A stretch of DNA of 64,000 nt from Azolla caroliniana (Eukaryota; Polypodiophyta). This document shows, piece by piece, positions 54,285 to 64,000 of the stretch; position 1 is the first letter of the stretch; every line of letters starts with the position of its first letter. The notes under the pieces are model-generated. The model worked only from the letters and a program-made list of their open reading frames with translations, did not search any database and was not told where the DNA came from. The stretch covers positions 9,734,001 to 9,798,000 of the forward strand of contig JBHGNT010000011.1 in NCBI GenBank assembly GCA_043228905.1, given 5' to 3'. The position numbers and the translations under genes were made by a program.

Positions 54285-57200
54285 ATGAACAGGGCATTAA
54301 ACCACCGCCACATGGCACGTAATGCTATTATAGTACACGACCTGCACACGCAGAGGCTCGAAAAAGGCGCCAAGATGCAGAGAGAAAACTCCCCCCGCAT
54401 CGAGACCTTCTTCTTCCGCGAACCAAGGAGCACAAATGCACACAGGAGCTTAAAGATCATCAGAATAGAGCCAACACACATAGAGCTTCCTTACACAGAG
54501 CCTCCTCACACAGAGCTTCCTCATACACAACCCTCACCAATGCTGTCTGACCTCGACGCAGACATGGACTGCCAGACTCTCTCTGAGGCCGCCAAGAAAT
54601 GGCTACGACAACACAGATTGGAGGGGTTCCTCACAATCATGGGCGCACCACCACACAAAGAAGCCGACAAGATCATCAAAGAAATTGACACCGAGCTTAT
54701 CATGGAGGAAGCGATCCGTGCACTAACAAGCCTTCCGGAGGGGGGCATCTGTACTATTGACAACCCTACCTCCGAACGACTCATCAAATACTTTGACGAG
54801 TATTCTCTGGCCAACAAGGGCTATAGGACGCAGGGCGGAGAAGATATGTTATTCCGAGAAATTTCCCGTGTACTCCATGAGTTCGGCCACGTATACCTTC
54901 GACCCCCCGTTATGCCTCAGAACCGAGCAGGCTTGATCATCGCAACATACGAAGGGGTCAAGGTGGATTGGCTGGTGCTGATCGCCGACGGATTGTTTGC
55001 GGCTATTGACACCGTAAGAGGTAAGGAAGCCAAAGAAGGCCGGAAAATATGGCATGCAGTGGCGCATTGGCTCACCCTATTGGCGCCACCTGTCAAGCCT
55101 GTCCAGACCAAGAAGCATGGAAGAGTAACGGACGACACCTTGAAAGCTGCTTCAGAACGATAGCAGTTGTTGGCTACCAAGACCACTAAGGAGAAGACAG
55201 CCGACACGGAGCAGGCGGCGAAGGAGCGCGCCATCCGGAAGCAGCCGACGGACAAGCAAGAGGAGACACCGGTGCGGTCCCTGAAGAGCACACTCCGCCG
55301 ACCGGTGCAGCAAGAAACGGACACCCTGGCGGCAAGAATGAATGCCGGGACTCAGGAGGAGGAAACGGAGGAAGAACCTACGGAGCACCTCCAACGGCGG
55401 CCGAAGAAGAGCGCCGCAAAATCAGTCGAGAAGCGTTCGGACCCACAGAAGGATGGAACGCCTTTACCCCACATTGAGAATCCCACGCCAAGGGAGGAAC
55501 CGGTCTCAGAAGCCCCTGCACAACAGGCAATACCAGTGGGTCAAGAAAGGGCAAGCCCCAAAATGCAAGCGCCGGTAAGGCATGTGCCACCTTCCTCAGC
55601 CGGCCAAGAACAAGCAGAACAAGAGTGGCCAGCCGAAACACAACCGGAACCTGGACGGCAAAGTGGTTAGCAGGCAGGGCCGGAATTGCAGCTCGACGCA
55701 GTTAGGCGGGACCGGCCACTGGCAAGTGAACCCACCAGCCAACCCTCCGTGCAGACGCAACAACAGGGCACTGGCAGCCAATGGCTCCAGTGGATAGGAG
55801 AGCAGGTTGCCAGAGTGATACTGTATGTAGAGGCGGAAGAACGAGCGCAGATGGAACGGTTGCTAGTCACAACTGATGAACTAGAGACGGCCCGGTCAAG
55901 GATCCGGTGCCTTGAACAAGACTTGGATCGGGTCACAGAACACATGGACAAAATGGCCTTAACCGCAACATAGATCCAAGCACCGGTGACTTCGATGGAT
56001 GTACAAAATAAAGAAACAACCACGCCTGTACATACGAATAAGACCCCGACGACAGAAACCGTCCCGGAGAAAGATGCGGCGCAAGCCCAAGAGCTTGGCG
56101 AATTAAGGGACGAACTTGCCGCACAAGAAGCACAATGGAGCCGCGAACGAGATTTGAAGAAAGCTGCAAAAGAGGAGTTAAAGAAGACTGCTGAAAACCT
56201 CCGTCGGGCAGAAGAAAATCTGCGGAAAGGGCATCAAGCTTATGATCGGCTAAAGGAGGAAAAAGAAAACCTGCTGCAGGAGAAGGACAAGCTGTGACGG
56301 ATGGCGGAAACGGAAATCGAAAGGCTAAAAGAAGAACTCCGTCAACAAAAGGACCGGGAAGACTGCGCTCGCCGGCAAATCAACCAACGGCTAAAGCAGA
56401 AGACAAAGGACTTCGAGCACCTGCACTGGAACTTTAAGAGCTTGGACATGGAGCATAAGCAACAGTAGGAAAGGATGGCCGAGCTCCGGTAGGAAGTTGA
56501 TCGGGCCACCACGGCACTCGCCGATGAACGGGTTGAGAATACAAAGCTATTGGAGGAAGCGGTGAGGGACCGGATGGAGCTTCACAACCAGCACAATGAA
56601 GAAAAGGAGAGGGTGACAATGGTGTTACAAAGGTTGCAAACAACCTATCAAAGTCAATTGTCGCATTATAGGGAGCAAGAGGCGGACACGGTCAGAATCA
56701 TCAAGCAATTGAAAGAGGAGCGACAAGCCACGGAGAACAAATCATAGATGGGAACCGAACGGATCCAGTGCATCCTCCGGGCATGGCTAAACAAGTCCAA
56801 ACGCTTGATGGACGAGAGCTCCGTGAGATGGTGGACGAAATGGGCGTAGAATACGGCTGAACTCCAGTTGCTCAGGGAGGACGCGGAAAACCAGTGGAAG
56901 GAAGGTGACGACTGTTACATGCTCACATTGGAGGACTTCACCGCCATAAAGGATGAGCTGGCAGAGGATTTCACAGCTCTGGCGGATGAGCAATTGGTGC
57001 AGGTCCGGCAACTCATAGCTCAACTGGACAACGATCGGATGGAGGCTCAAATCCAGTTTGAGAGCTATGAGAGGTCCCGGCTTAGGGAAGAAAAAGCAAG
57101 GCAGGCGGCAATGGTCAACCTCAGTGATGAGGAACCGTCACTGGTACAAGGACCAGACGGAGACCAAGCCAGGGTAAGTCAATCAGAGACAACTCCAATG

Positions 57201-57383
57201 GAGGAAACAACGAAGGAAACGCCGGTGCCAGGGCAACAATCAGAGTCACAGTTGGAGTCGGAGCAGCCACCACGACAGCCACCACAGTAGCCACAACAAC
57301 AACCACAACAACAACAACAGATTCCCGTCGAGCCATTGGATACTTTGGAGCAAAGCATTCTGGACATTTTGGACAAAGAGTAA
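54285..57383 (+). pseudogene. Gypsy B third ORF: post-pol helical and coiled-coil protein, 1033 codons
   Basis: One register from ATG 54285 to TAA 57381-57383 with nine internal stops (55161, 55668, 55971, 56295, 56466, 56490, 56745, 56847, 57288; eight TAG, one TGA) and no frameshift that I can find. Parts in order: basic start; Pro/His repeat PYTEPPHTELPHTQPSP; a folded-looking helical domain (54540-55130, WLRQHRLEGFLTIMG, FREISRVLHEFGHVYLRPP, VDWLVLIADGLFAAIDTV); a Glu/Lys/Pro-rich linker; a long Glu/Lys/Arg coiled coil (about 55800-57110, such as RAEENLRKGHQAYDRLKEE); and a Gln/Pro-rich tail. No membrane span or signal peptide, so it does not look like an envelope protein. Extra ORFs in this position are known from some plant Gypsy lineages; I do not recognise this protein. 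Confidence 0.72.
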
Positions 57384-57437
57384 CGGGGCTGAATAGTGGA
57401 TTCGACGTACAAGGTACTGTCCCACGGGCGTGCCATG

Positions 57438-57895
57438 TGTTACCCGACCGACAAAGGAGCTAAGGACACCGAGACCAGGGTGTGAAAAGGGGAATTGTTA
57501 ATTGGGAATCTGTTGTAATTATTAGTCTTAATATATTAATATATGAGAAGATGTGGACGGACGGACCGAATCGGTATGCCGATCCGGATTCGGACCGATC
57601 CTGAATAGGTGTCGGTTGGCACCCTTTTGTACTTCGCACCGGTGACCTATATAAAGGCCCGATTACAATGTAGTCATTAACGAAGAGTAATATAAACCTT
57701 TTGTTTAATCATTGAGTATTGTTCACCGTTCTGTGCTTATTGTATATCTTACGCGTGTTAATGACGTATTACTAAGTAACCGATTAAGGTCCAATTAAGC
57801 GTTGTGTCGTAAGTTATCTCGCCGTAACACCCTTTGGTGAAGTGTCTTAAGGGGACACCCTGTGTTAGGCTGTTGTCCGGCCCTAAGGATTAACA
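57438..57895 (+). repeat. Gypsy B 3' LTR
   Basis: 458 bp, TGTTA to TAACA, with a TATA box at 57646-57657 and followed by the target duplication AAAAG. A polypurine tract directly before it is not obvious (GGGCGTGCCATG). Confidence 0.85.
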
Positions 57896-57900
57896 AAAAG

Positions 57901-59045
57901 AGGTTCCTGGAACAATAATCGATGGCGGATTAGGTGTCAACATAATCAGCGAGTGTACTTGTCACAACTTGGGCATTTGGAAATGGGAACCATGCCCATT
58001 CTGGTTGCAGATGGTGGATACAAGTTCAGCTGGACCAATGGGACTAATCAGAGATTTGGAGATCATAATGGGTGGTCATTCCTTCAAGATATCTGCGGTG
58101 GTACTTTAGTTGACAGCAGGATGCGCATATCCATTGCTGTTAGGGCGTTCGTGGTTGCGAACAACCCACATCAAACAAATTTGGCAAAAGAACATCATTA
58201 GTTGTCGTCGTGGAAGGACAAAGTTACAGATACTGACACAAGAACGTGCAACCACCAACAAATAGCTCACAATGTTATACATAGAAGTAGTTAATATGCT
58301 CGAGGGATTGGCAGATGAGGAAGTGGACCAATATTTATTCGGCAACCGAAGGATTGTACCACTGTTTGAAATAGATGTAACAGAAGTGGTAATTCCGTAC
58401 ATAATCGGCAAAGAGGAATATATCGTTGAACCGGTATGGGAATTCCCAAGGAGCTCTGAGATGTCCAAGAAGCACTGGAGAAGGAACTAGCAGTGTCCCA
58501 CCGCATGAAGGCATCTACACTAGAGGAACTAAATTTAGGCACGGTCGAAGAACCACGGCTGGTAAGTGTCACCAAGGAAATGCGATCAGAGGAGAAAGCG
58601 ATGCACATATTATTGCTAACGGACTATAAGGATGTGTTCACATGGTCATACGAAGACATGAAGGGGCTTGACCCACAATTTTATCAGCACCAAATACACT
58701 TGAATAAAGATGCAAAATCAGTAGCACAAAGACGTTACTAGATGAACCTCAATTATGTAGTCAAGGTCAAAGAAGAAATCAATAAATTGTTACGGGTTGG
58801 ATTTATCAAGTAGGTGAAACATGCAACATGGCTGAGTCCAAATCGTGGTGGTCCCTAAGAAGAATGGGTAGATTAGGGTTTGTGTGGATTATTGGAAACG
58901 GAACGCATCAATGATAATAGATGCGTTTCTGCTACCTTTTACACATAGAGTGTTAGATGTGGTAGCCGGAGGCATACAATTTTCTACACTGATTCAATGG
59001 CTACAGCCAAATTTGGATGATCAAGAAAAAATTGCGTTGCCATGC
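57901..59045 (+). mobile_element. Gypsy element A, 3' part (protease and reverse transcriptase start)
   Basis: Continues element A exactly where 48562 stopped: GTIIDGGLGVNIIS (protease box, about 57908), then YIEVVNMLEGLADEEVDQY, RMKASTLEELNLGTVEE, FTWSYEDMKGLDPQFYQHQI, and a reverse transcriptase start in broken frames down to DDQEKIA (about 59020-59040). Sequence then becomes unrelated, so the rest of pol is lost. Ordered homology to element B holds throughout. Confidence 0.8.
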
Positions 59046-59600
59046 CTTACGGCTCCGGATCGTTGCGTGAGTCGGGTGGGAACCGCTGGGGTTTTGGATT
59101 AGGAGGAAAGAAAATTCTAAGGCAATTAAGAATATGAAATATATTGTAAGAAAGAAAGATATGAAAAACTCGTGAATCCCACGATTTAGTGTATTAGTGA
59201 GTACTCAATTTAAGAGAGAAAAATAGTTAGGAAACTCGTGGATCCCACGATTATATTATATCAATCAACCCTTGTAAAATAATCAACAACCTCTATACAT
59301 CTTTCTCTCTTCCTTATATAGTGTTGGAAGAGTCTAAGTTTATCACATGCAAGCATCATGCTTTTCCTATCTTTAGTTTTCATGCACACTGCATGTGCAT
59401 GATTAGCTTTCTATCTCATCTTTTCTTTTTACTCGAGTGTCTATGCATGAATAACTTTTTGTACCATGCATGTCTAGAAATTTTACATGGGATAAAGTTT
59501 AGTATAACTTTAAAATTCATAATACGCTAGTATAATGATAAGGCTTAACATTATTAACATGGAGGTGCAATGTTCGAATCTTGCCCTATGCATGTAATAT
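59046..59600. other. Spacer with short direct repeats and a SINE-like head
   Basis: ACTCGTGAATCCCACGATT (near 59170) and ACTCGTGGATCCCACGATT (near 59237) are direct repeats about 70 bp apart. At 59530-59585 a tRNA-like segment with B box TGTTCGAATCTTG resembles the SINE-like element at 41.9-42.0 kb. No gene. Confidence 0.5.
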
Positions 59601-59639
59601 ATAATTTTATACTTTCTTCTATTTACATATATGTCTCTT

Positions 59640-59820
59640 CATCTGGTGAGAGACTCTCACCGGCCTTCTTCATCCGGCTCTTGCCGGTCTCCTTATTGGT
59701 TTCAGTCCTCACCGGTTCTTCCTTCCGGTTCTCACTGGGTACTCCATATCCTATCCGGAGAAACCGAAAATGTAATTTTTCACGTAGTGTGTGAATTACA
59801 CTATGACACTCGCCCCCTCC
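59640..59820 (-). mobile_element. Gypsy C polypurine tract and start of 3' LTR
   Basis: On the minus strand GGAGGGGGCGAG (59820-59809) is followed by TGTCATAGTG, the classic polypurine tract/LTR border. The LTR continues to lower coordinates; its far end is not resolved. Confidence 0.65.
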
Positions 59821-62016
59821 GAACCCGCACATCCTCTAGTATGTGCCGAAGTCCCCGATGCTTGCTATTCACCTTCATCTGAAGCTTCCTCCAATTCTCC
59901 CCTTAAGTCGACTATGAGTTGTAATCCACTTTCCTTGCTTTCCGCATTACCGCGATCTTCGTTCGATTGCTCCTTCTTGTCGGTCTTGTCTAGGATCACC
60001 TAGGGTTCTTCTTCAGTCCGCTTCTTGAAAATCTTCACCCGTTTCTTGGCTATAGGCACTCGTAGCATCGTTCCATCCAACTCACATAGTCGGTAATTTC
60101 CGTTGTCGAAAACTTTCCGAACCTCCTATGGACCGAACCACCTTTTTGCGAACTTCCGTACCGTTGTATGTTGATGATCCAAACTACTGTCATAGACAAT
60201 CACCCAATCTCCTTCTTCAATCTTCCGTGGTCATAGTCGATGCTTGGTGTCGAACTGGCTTTTGTTCCGGAGTCACGCTTCTTGTTGTCGACGTGACGCT
60301 TCCTCGACATCTTCCGGTCTTCCCTCCAGTTGTCGTATCCGGACAGCTCGTAGTTCTTCCCGACTCATCTCTTCCTTCCATGGCAGCATTGTCCATGTCG
60401 CGATTGCGGTTTCCGTCGGCATTACCGGTGCTTGTCCGGTCATAAGTTCTGCCGGCATATAACCGGTTACGGAGCTATGCGTTGTCCGATCCGCCCATAG
60501 TGCATACGGGAGCATCTGCGGCCCATCCATCACCCTTTCGTCGCATGCTTTGGCAAGTGCTTTGACGATCGGACTATGTCCTCGCTTGACCTTCCCGTTG
60601 GCTTCCAGATTGTATGCCGTTGTTAGTGTTAACCGAACTCCATGTTTGGTGAAGAATCCCCTAGCTTTATCAGAGTCAAGTTCTCCCCGATCCGCAATCA
60701 CTTGTCCTACGCACCCGTACCTGCAAAACACTTCTTCCAAAAGAAATTGACATATCGCAGAACACGATTTTCTTCGTAGCGCCCGACCTTCTACTTGATT
60801 TGTGAGATCTTCCCGAGCTAACACCAAGTACTTCTTATGTCCGATCCTGGTTGGCATGGCTACAATTTCGACCATCCATTTGTTGGTGAGAATGTCAGAT
60901 GTAACTCATCTCGATGTCGAACTCCGGAGTAGATTTGACACTTCCCGCAACTTTCCGTGAACTCCAGTATATCTTTGTACATGTTCTTCCACCAATATTT
61001 TTGTTTGATTTTCACAAAAGTTGCCCATGTTCCTTGATGTCCAGCCGAATTGGATTCATGAAATTAAGACATTATCCGGTTTCGTTGCTTTTTCGTCTCG
61101 ACTACTCGAAGTGGTATGCCATCCGGTCTTTTCGGCTCTCTCCATAGTAATCCATTTTTCAAGAAGAACTTTCGGATTGCCGCTTCTTACTTCGGATCTC
61201 GGCTCTCTTCTCTTTATTGTCTGATGATTCCTCGATTTCTTGTAGCACTTTCCCGATCAACAAGCTTTCTCCCTCGTATTCTTCTTCCCAGAATTCTCGG
61301 ATTACGTTCACCCGGCATATGTGCTCCGAAGCAAAGTAGTCTTCGGAAACTTCTTCATTATCGGATTCGGTTATGTTATCTTCGAACCGCGCCCTTGATA
61401 ACATATCCGCTACCGAGTTGTCTTTTCCGGAGATGTGTCGTACCTCCGGATTAAGCGACTTAACATATGCAATCCATCTTAACATAGCCACATCCGGTAT
61501 CGTGCAACACTGCATCATCCCGAGTATTGGAAGACAATCCGTTTCGATCACTACTTCGGCTCCGATCAAATAATCTCGATCCGATTTGATTGCCGACACG
61601 ACTCCCCATAATTCTCTTTTAACTTGTGCATATCCGCGTTGCCTTTCATTGAGAACCTTTGCTCCGAATCGGATCGGATATCGCGAACCTTCCGGATCGG
61701 CTTGATTGATGACCCATCCGATTCCGGTTGGACTTGTGTCAACCGTTACTATGATCGTTCAGTCATAGTTCGGCTTCTTTAGTGCTTATTCCCTCCGTAG
61801 TGATTTCTTGAGCTTCTTCACGGCTTTGGTATGCTCCGGTTGCCATTCAAACTTCTTACCCTTCCGCAACAAGTGATAGAGTGGGTCCGCTATATGTGCA
61901 TAGTGAGGAATCCATATGTGGTAGAATGCACATGCTCCAAGAAACCTTCGAACTTCGGATTGTGACTTGCATACTTCTTTCATAGCTTGAATCATGTCGA
62001 TCTTGGTTGGTGACGG
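59821..62016 (-). pseudogene. Gypsy C pol remnant (reverse transcriptase end, RNase H, integrase)
   Basis: In minus-strand order: KIDMIQAMKEVCKSQSEVRRF and RKGKKFEWQPEHTKAVKKL (reverse transcriptase/RNase H junction, from about 62000), VVIETDCLPILGMM and RHISGKDNSVADMLSR (RNase H), an integrase Cys pair, then VLAREDLTNQVEGRALR, VIADRGELDSD and YNLEANGKVKRGH (integrase triad region; the usual SDNG-type box reads ADRG). Pieces of the pol C-terminus lie at 59.9-60.2 kb. It has several stops and frameshifts. The 5' part is cut by Gypsy D at 62017. Confidence 0.85.
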
Positions 62017-62794
62017 TGTCGTGGAGAATTTCGGCCAGAGGCGGAAACCGGGAAACATTGGCTACATCGGCGGGGTGCAGCATGTGTGCTCACCCATGTA
62101 CATTTAGTGTGAATAACGAGGGCGCCTTTATGGCGCCGAAGAGTAGTCAAGTCGAGACAGACGATCCCATGTAAGTTGGGATTTATCCCACATTGTAACG
62201 CATCCCTCTCCTTGTTCTATAAAACAAAGGGACCGCCCTTTGTGAAAAGGGTTGCCCATTTTGCGTTAGAGGGTATACCGTTAGATTTAGGGTTAGTTAC
62301 GCTTCTTCTTCTTCTTCTTCTTCTTCTTCTTCTTCCCCCTTCGTGTTTTGCTTAGGGTTTGCTTTGGCTCGGCCTCCTGTGCAAGACCCCGCTCGGCGCG
62401 ACGAGCCGAGAGCTCCCCGACGGCGGCTTGACAGCAGACGACTGCTGTAACCTACCTTGGTCCGGCTCGAAGCCGGGAATGTATTCTTCCTTTATATATA
62501 TATATACATTTGCATCTGTCTGTGTATATTCGTGTCTCTGTTGGGGTCGGGTGCTTCCCCTTTCCTGCGTTTCCTGTACATAAGGGCGTGAGTCGGGTCG
62601 ACATGTGTGTGTGTGTGCGTGAGTCGGTGTTAAGCGCGCGCTCCCTCTCTTTCTCTCTCTCCCTTCGGTCGCTTCCGGTGTTCTTCTGGGATTCCCTGGA
62701 AACGGTGAAGCACGACTTCCTATGCTCCGTCACTCCCTAGTCCAAGACCTCCGTGGTCCCGCCTTTCTCCACGCACGCGCGTAACAACGCGACA
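62017..62794 (+). repeat. Gypsy D 5' LTR
   Basis: 778 bp from TGTCGTGG to CGCGACA (TGTCG/CGACA ends). Contains TTCTATAAAACAAAGG (TATA, about 62216), a CTT array (62307-62333) and a TA run (62496-62507). Its 3' end matches 26290-26372. Only one LTR lies in the window. Confidence 0.7.
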
Positions 62795-62796
62795 TC

Positions 62797-62818
62797 TTTG
62801 GTGAACCCGACGTGAAAG
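62797..62818 (+). other. Gypsy D probable primer binding site
   Basis: TTTGGTGAACCCGACGTG begins two bases after the LTR end. TGG at its start fits pairing with a tRNA CCA end. I cannot name the tRNA with confidence. Confidence 0.55.
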
Positions 62819-62831
62819 GCGGCAAGGGAGG

Positions 62832-64000
62832 ATGGAGTCGGAAGACGATGACCTCGCGGTGATGGTGGCCGAAGTGGTGTTGGAGTCGGCACGAGTGGTG
62901 ATGAGGCGAGAAGCAGTGCAACAAGCGGTTGAGCGAGTGGTCGAAAGAGTCGGCCGTTTCAACGGGGACAAAGTCCCATCTTACTTGGGAGCCTACAATG
63001 CGGATATGGAGGAGCGTGGCGTAGACGAGGCGTTGAGGCTGGAGTTCTTCTGTCGAGTCGTAGCTGTCCGGATGCATGTGGAAGTAAAGGAGCTCCGTGA
63101 GGCTCATAGTTCGTGGGAGGCCTTTGAAGAGGCGCTCCTGAAGGCATACAGAGGACGGTGGAAGAGCCGGGGACGACACGACTTCGACCAGTGGGTAGCA
63201 TCGGCAAAGACCCACCGGGCCGCGACGAAGGCGTTCTGAGAGTTCGGGCGACGGCTTGCTGGGCTCCCGGAGCGGGAACAAGGTTTGGTGGGGACGGACA
63301 AGGTCCTATTGTTGGTCAGGTTGATCGACCGAGTGGAACGGGAGGCCATCGGGATTGAGCTCGAAGATGATGACGGAGCGAATGGGCTTACAGAGGACTG
63401 GTCGAAGGTTGGAAGGGTGTGCCTACGGCTAGACAATGAGCGAGCCGAGAAGGGTAAGAGGAAGGCGCGCGACGACATGCCATCACAGCGGGAAGAGGCC
63501 GAACAACAAAGAGAGCCGGCAAGGGTCGGCGTTGGGGCCAAGATTGCGGAGGCGTACGCAGCTCTCGAGGCGATGCTCGAGGAAGAGGAAAGATCAAGGC
63601 CGCAAGCTGAGACTGAGGAGACGGACTTGCCCCACGCGACGGCGGAAGATCGGTACGATGGTACCACGGGAGAGGGCGTGAAACAAAATGCCCTCTTGAC
63701 TTGTGGAGATAGAACGGCCAAGGACGAGGCCGAGATACAGATCGCGGAACCGGATAGTTGGGACCAACGGTTTCGGGCGTGTCAGCCTGAAACCCCGGAA
63801 ATCGGAGAAGCAAGCCCAGGCGGGGCTTGCGCGATCAATAAAAAGACGATCGCCGACCACGAAGAGTCGGTGGCTACGGACGAGGGCGTAAAACGGACGA
63901 GCGATTCTTTGTGTCTTCCCACACTTGCTCTCGAGACGATGGCAATCGGGCCCGAGTGCCCACGTGAGTCCCAACCGGAGGAAGGCGGCAGCGAAGGACC
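62832..64000 (+). pseudogene. Gypsy D gag, one TGA, truncated by window end
   Basis: Starts 37 bp after the LTR: MESEDDDLAVMVAEVVLES, then a gag core (RFNGDKVPSYLGAYNADMEE, LRLEFFCRVVAVRMHVEVKEL, ALLKAYRGRW). TGA at 63237-63239 interrupts; the same frame then stays open to the window end (EFGRRLAGLPEREQGLV, then an acidic, charged tail). CGA to TGA is the simplest origin. Apart from this codon the gag is well kept, so the element is probably young. Zinc knuckles, if any, would lie beyond the window. Confidence 0.78.

Larger units (their letters stand above)
48563..57895 (+). mobile_element. Ty3/Gypsy element B inserted in element A
   Basis: Bounded by AAAAG at 48558-48562 and 57896-57900, and by TGTTA and TAACA termini. 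Host element A reads on both sides (GGGAAAAG before, AGGTTCCTGG after). Order: partial 5' LTR, gag, protease, reverse transcriptase, RNase H, integrase, then a long extra frame and the 3' LTR. The LTRs differ at roughly 5 percent by eye, mostly transitions. The 5' LTR tail, primer site and gag start are deleted at 48889, so it cannot move alone. Confidence 0.9.

Noticed and set aside
54285-57383. Envelope-like protein in the third Gypsy ORF
   Set aside because: No signal peptide, membrane anchor, cleavage site or Cys-rich ectodomain is visible. The protein is charged and coiled-coil.
57831-57845. CTTTGGTGAAGTG as a primer binding site of a second tandem Gypsy element
   Set aside because: The TAACA terminus and AAAAG duplication at 57891-57900 show this text lies inside the 3' LTR of element B.

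Overview
The window is nuclear DNA from a land plant, most likely a fern or another seed-free vascular plant. The evidence is two very large intronless PLS-class pentatricopeptide (PPR) genes, a plant-type apyrase with eight exons, a plant zinc-finger gene, plant Copia and Ty3/Gypsy families, hAT-type MITEs and abundant CTAT/GA microsatellites. The fern assignment is inference from gene style and repeat load. I see no rRNA, intact tRNA, CRISPR or bacterial operon signal.

Left part (1-37 kb), genes among old repeats, all genes on the minus strand: PPR protein 1 (3123-6260, 1045 aa); an ecto-apyrase/NTPDase in eight exons (8406-14725, joined reading frame of 567 codons) with a LINE relic in intron 3 and an exon-derived repeat array in intron 1; a decayed LINE (16180-18711, resuming at 24095) split by a young Copia element (18712-24094, 302-bp LTRs differing at one base, 5-bp target duplication AATAG, one nonsense codon in gag-pol); solo-LTR-like repeats (24.5-26.4 kb); PPR protein 2 (26635-29136, 833 aa); two hAT-like MITEs (31.3-32.3 kb); and a four-exon gene (33693-36958, 417 aa). 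The Cys/His spacing of that gene matches the SHI/STY/LRP1 zinc finger.

Middle part (37-46 kb), transposon graveyard: a third hAT-like MITE, Copia pol remnants, LTR-like repeats, minisatellites, a tRNA-derived SINE-like head and a decayed Copia element.

Right part (46-64 kb), nested Ty3/Gypsy elements. An old element (46.03-48.56 kb, continuing at 57.90-59.05 kb) was split in its protease region by a second element (48563-57895, TSD AAAAG). The second element carries gag, pol and a third reading frame of 1033 codons between pol and the 3' LTR (54285-57383). That frame has nine internal stops, all TAG or TGA, and no frameshift. A minus-strand Gypsy remnant follows (59.6-62.0 kb). A fourth Gypsy element (LTR 62017-62794, gag 62832 to the window end) adjoins its truncated reverse transcriptase.

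Host functions present are organelle RNA processing (two PPRs), extracellular or Golgi nucleotide hydrolysis (apyrase) and probably transcriptional regulation (zinc finger). They do not form a pathway. The post-pol ORF of the Gypsy element, the exon-derived intron array and the MITE families are the most unusual content.
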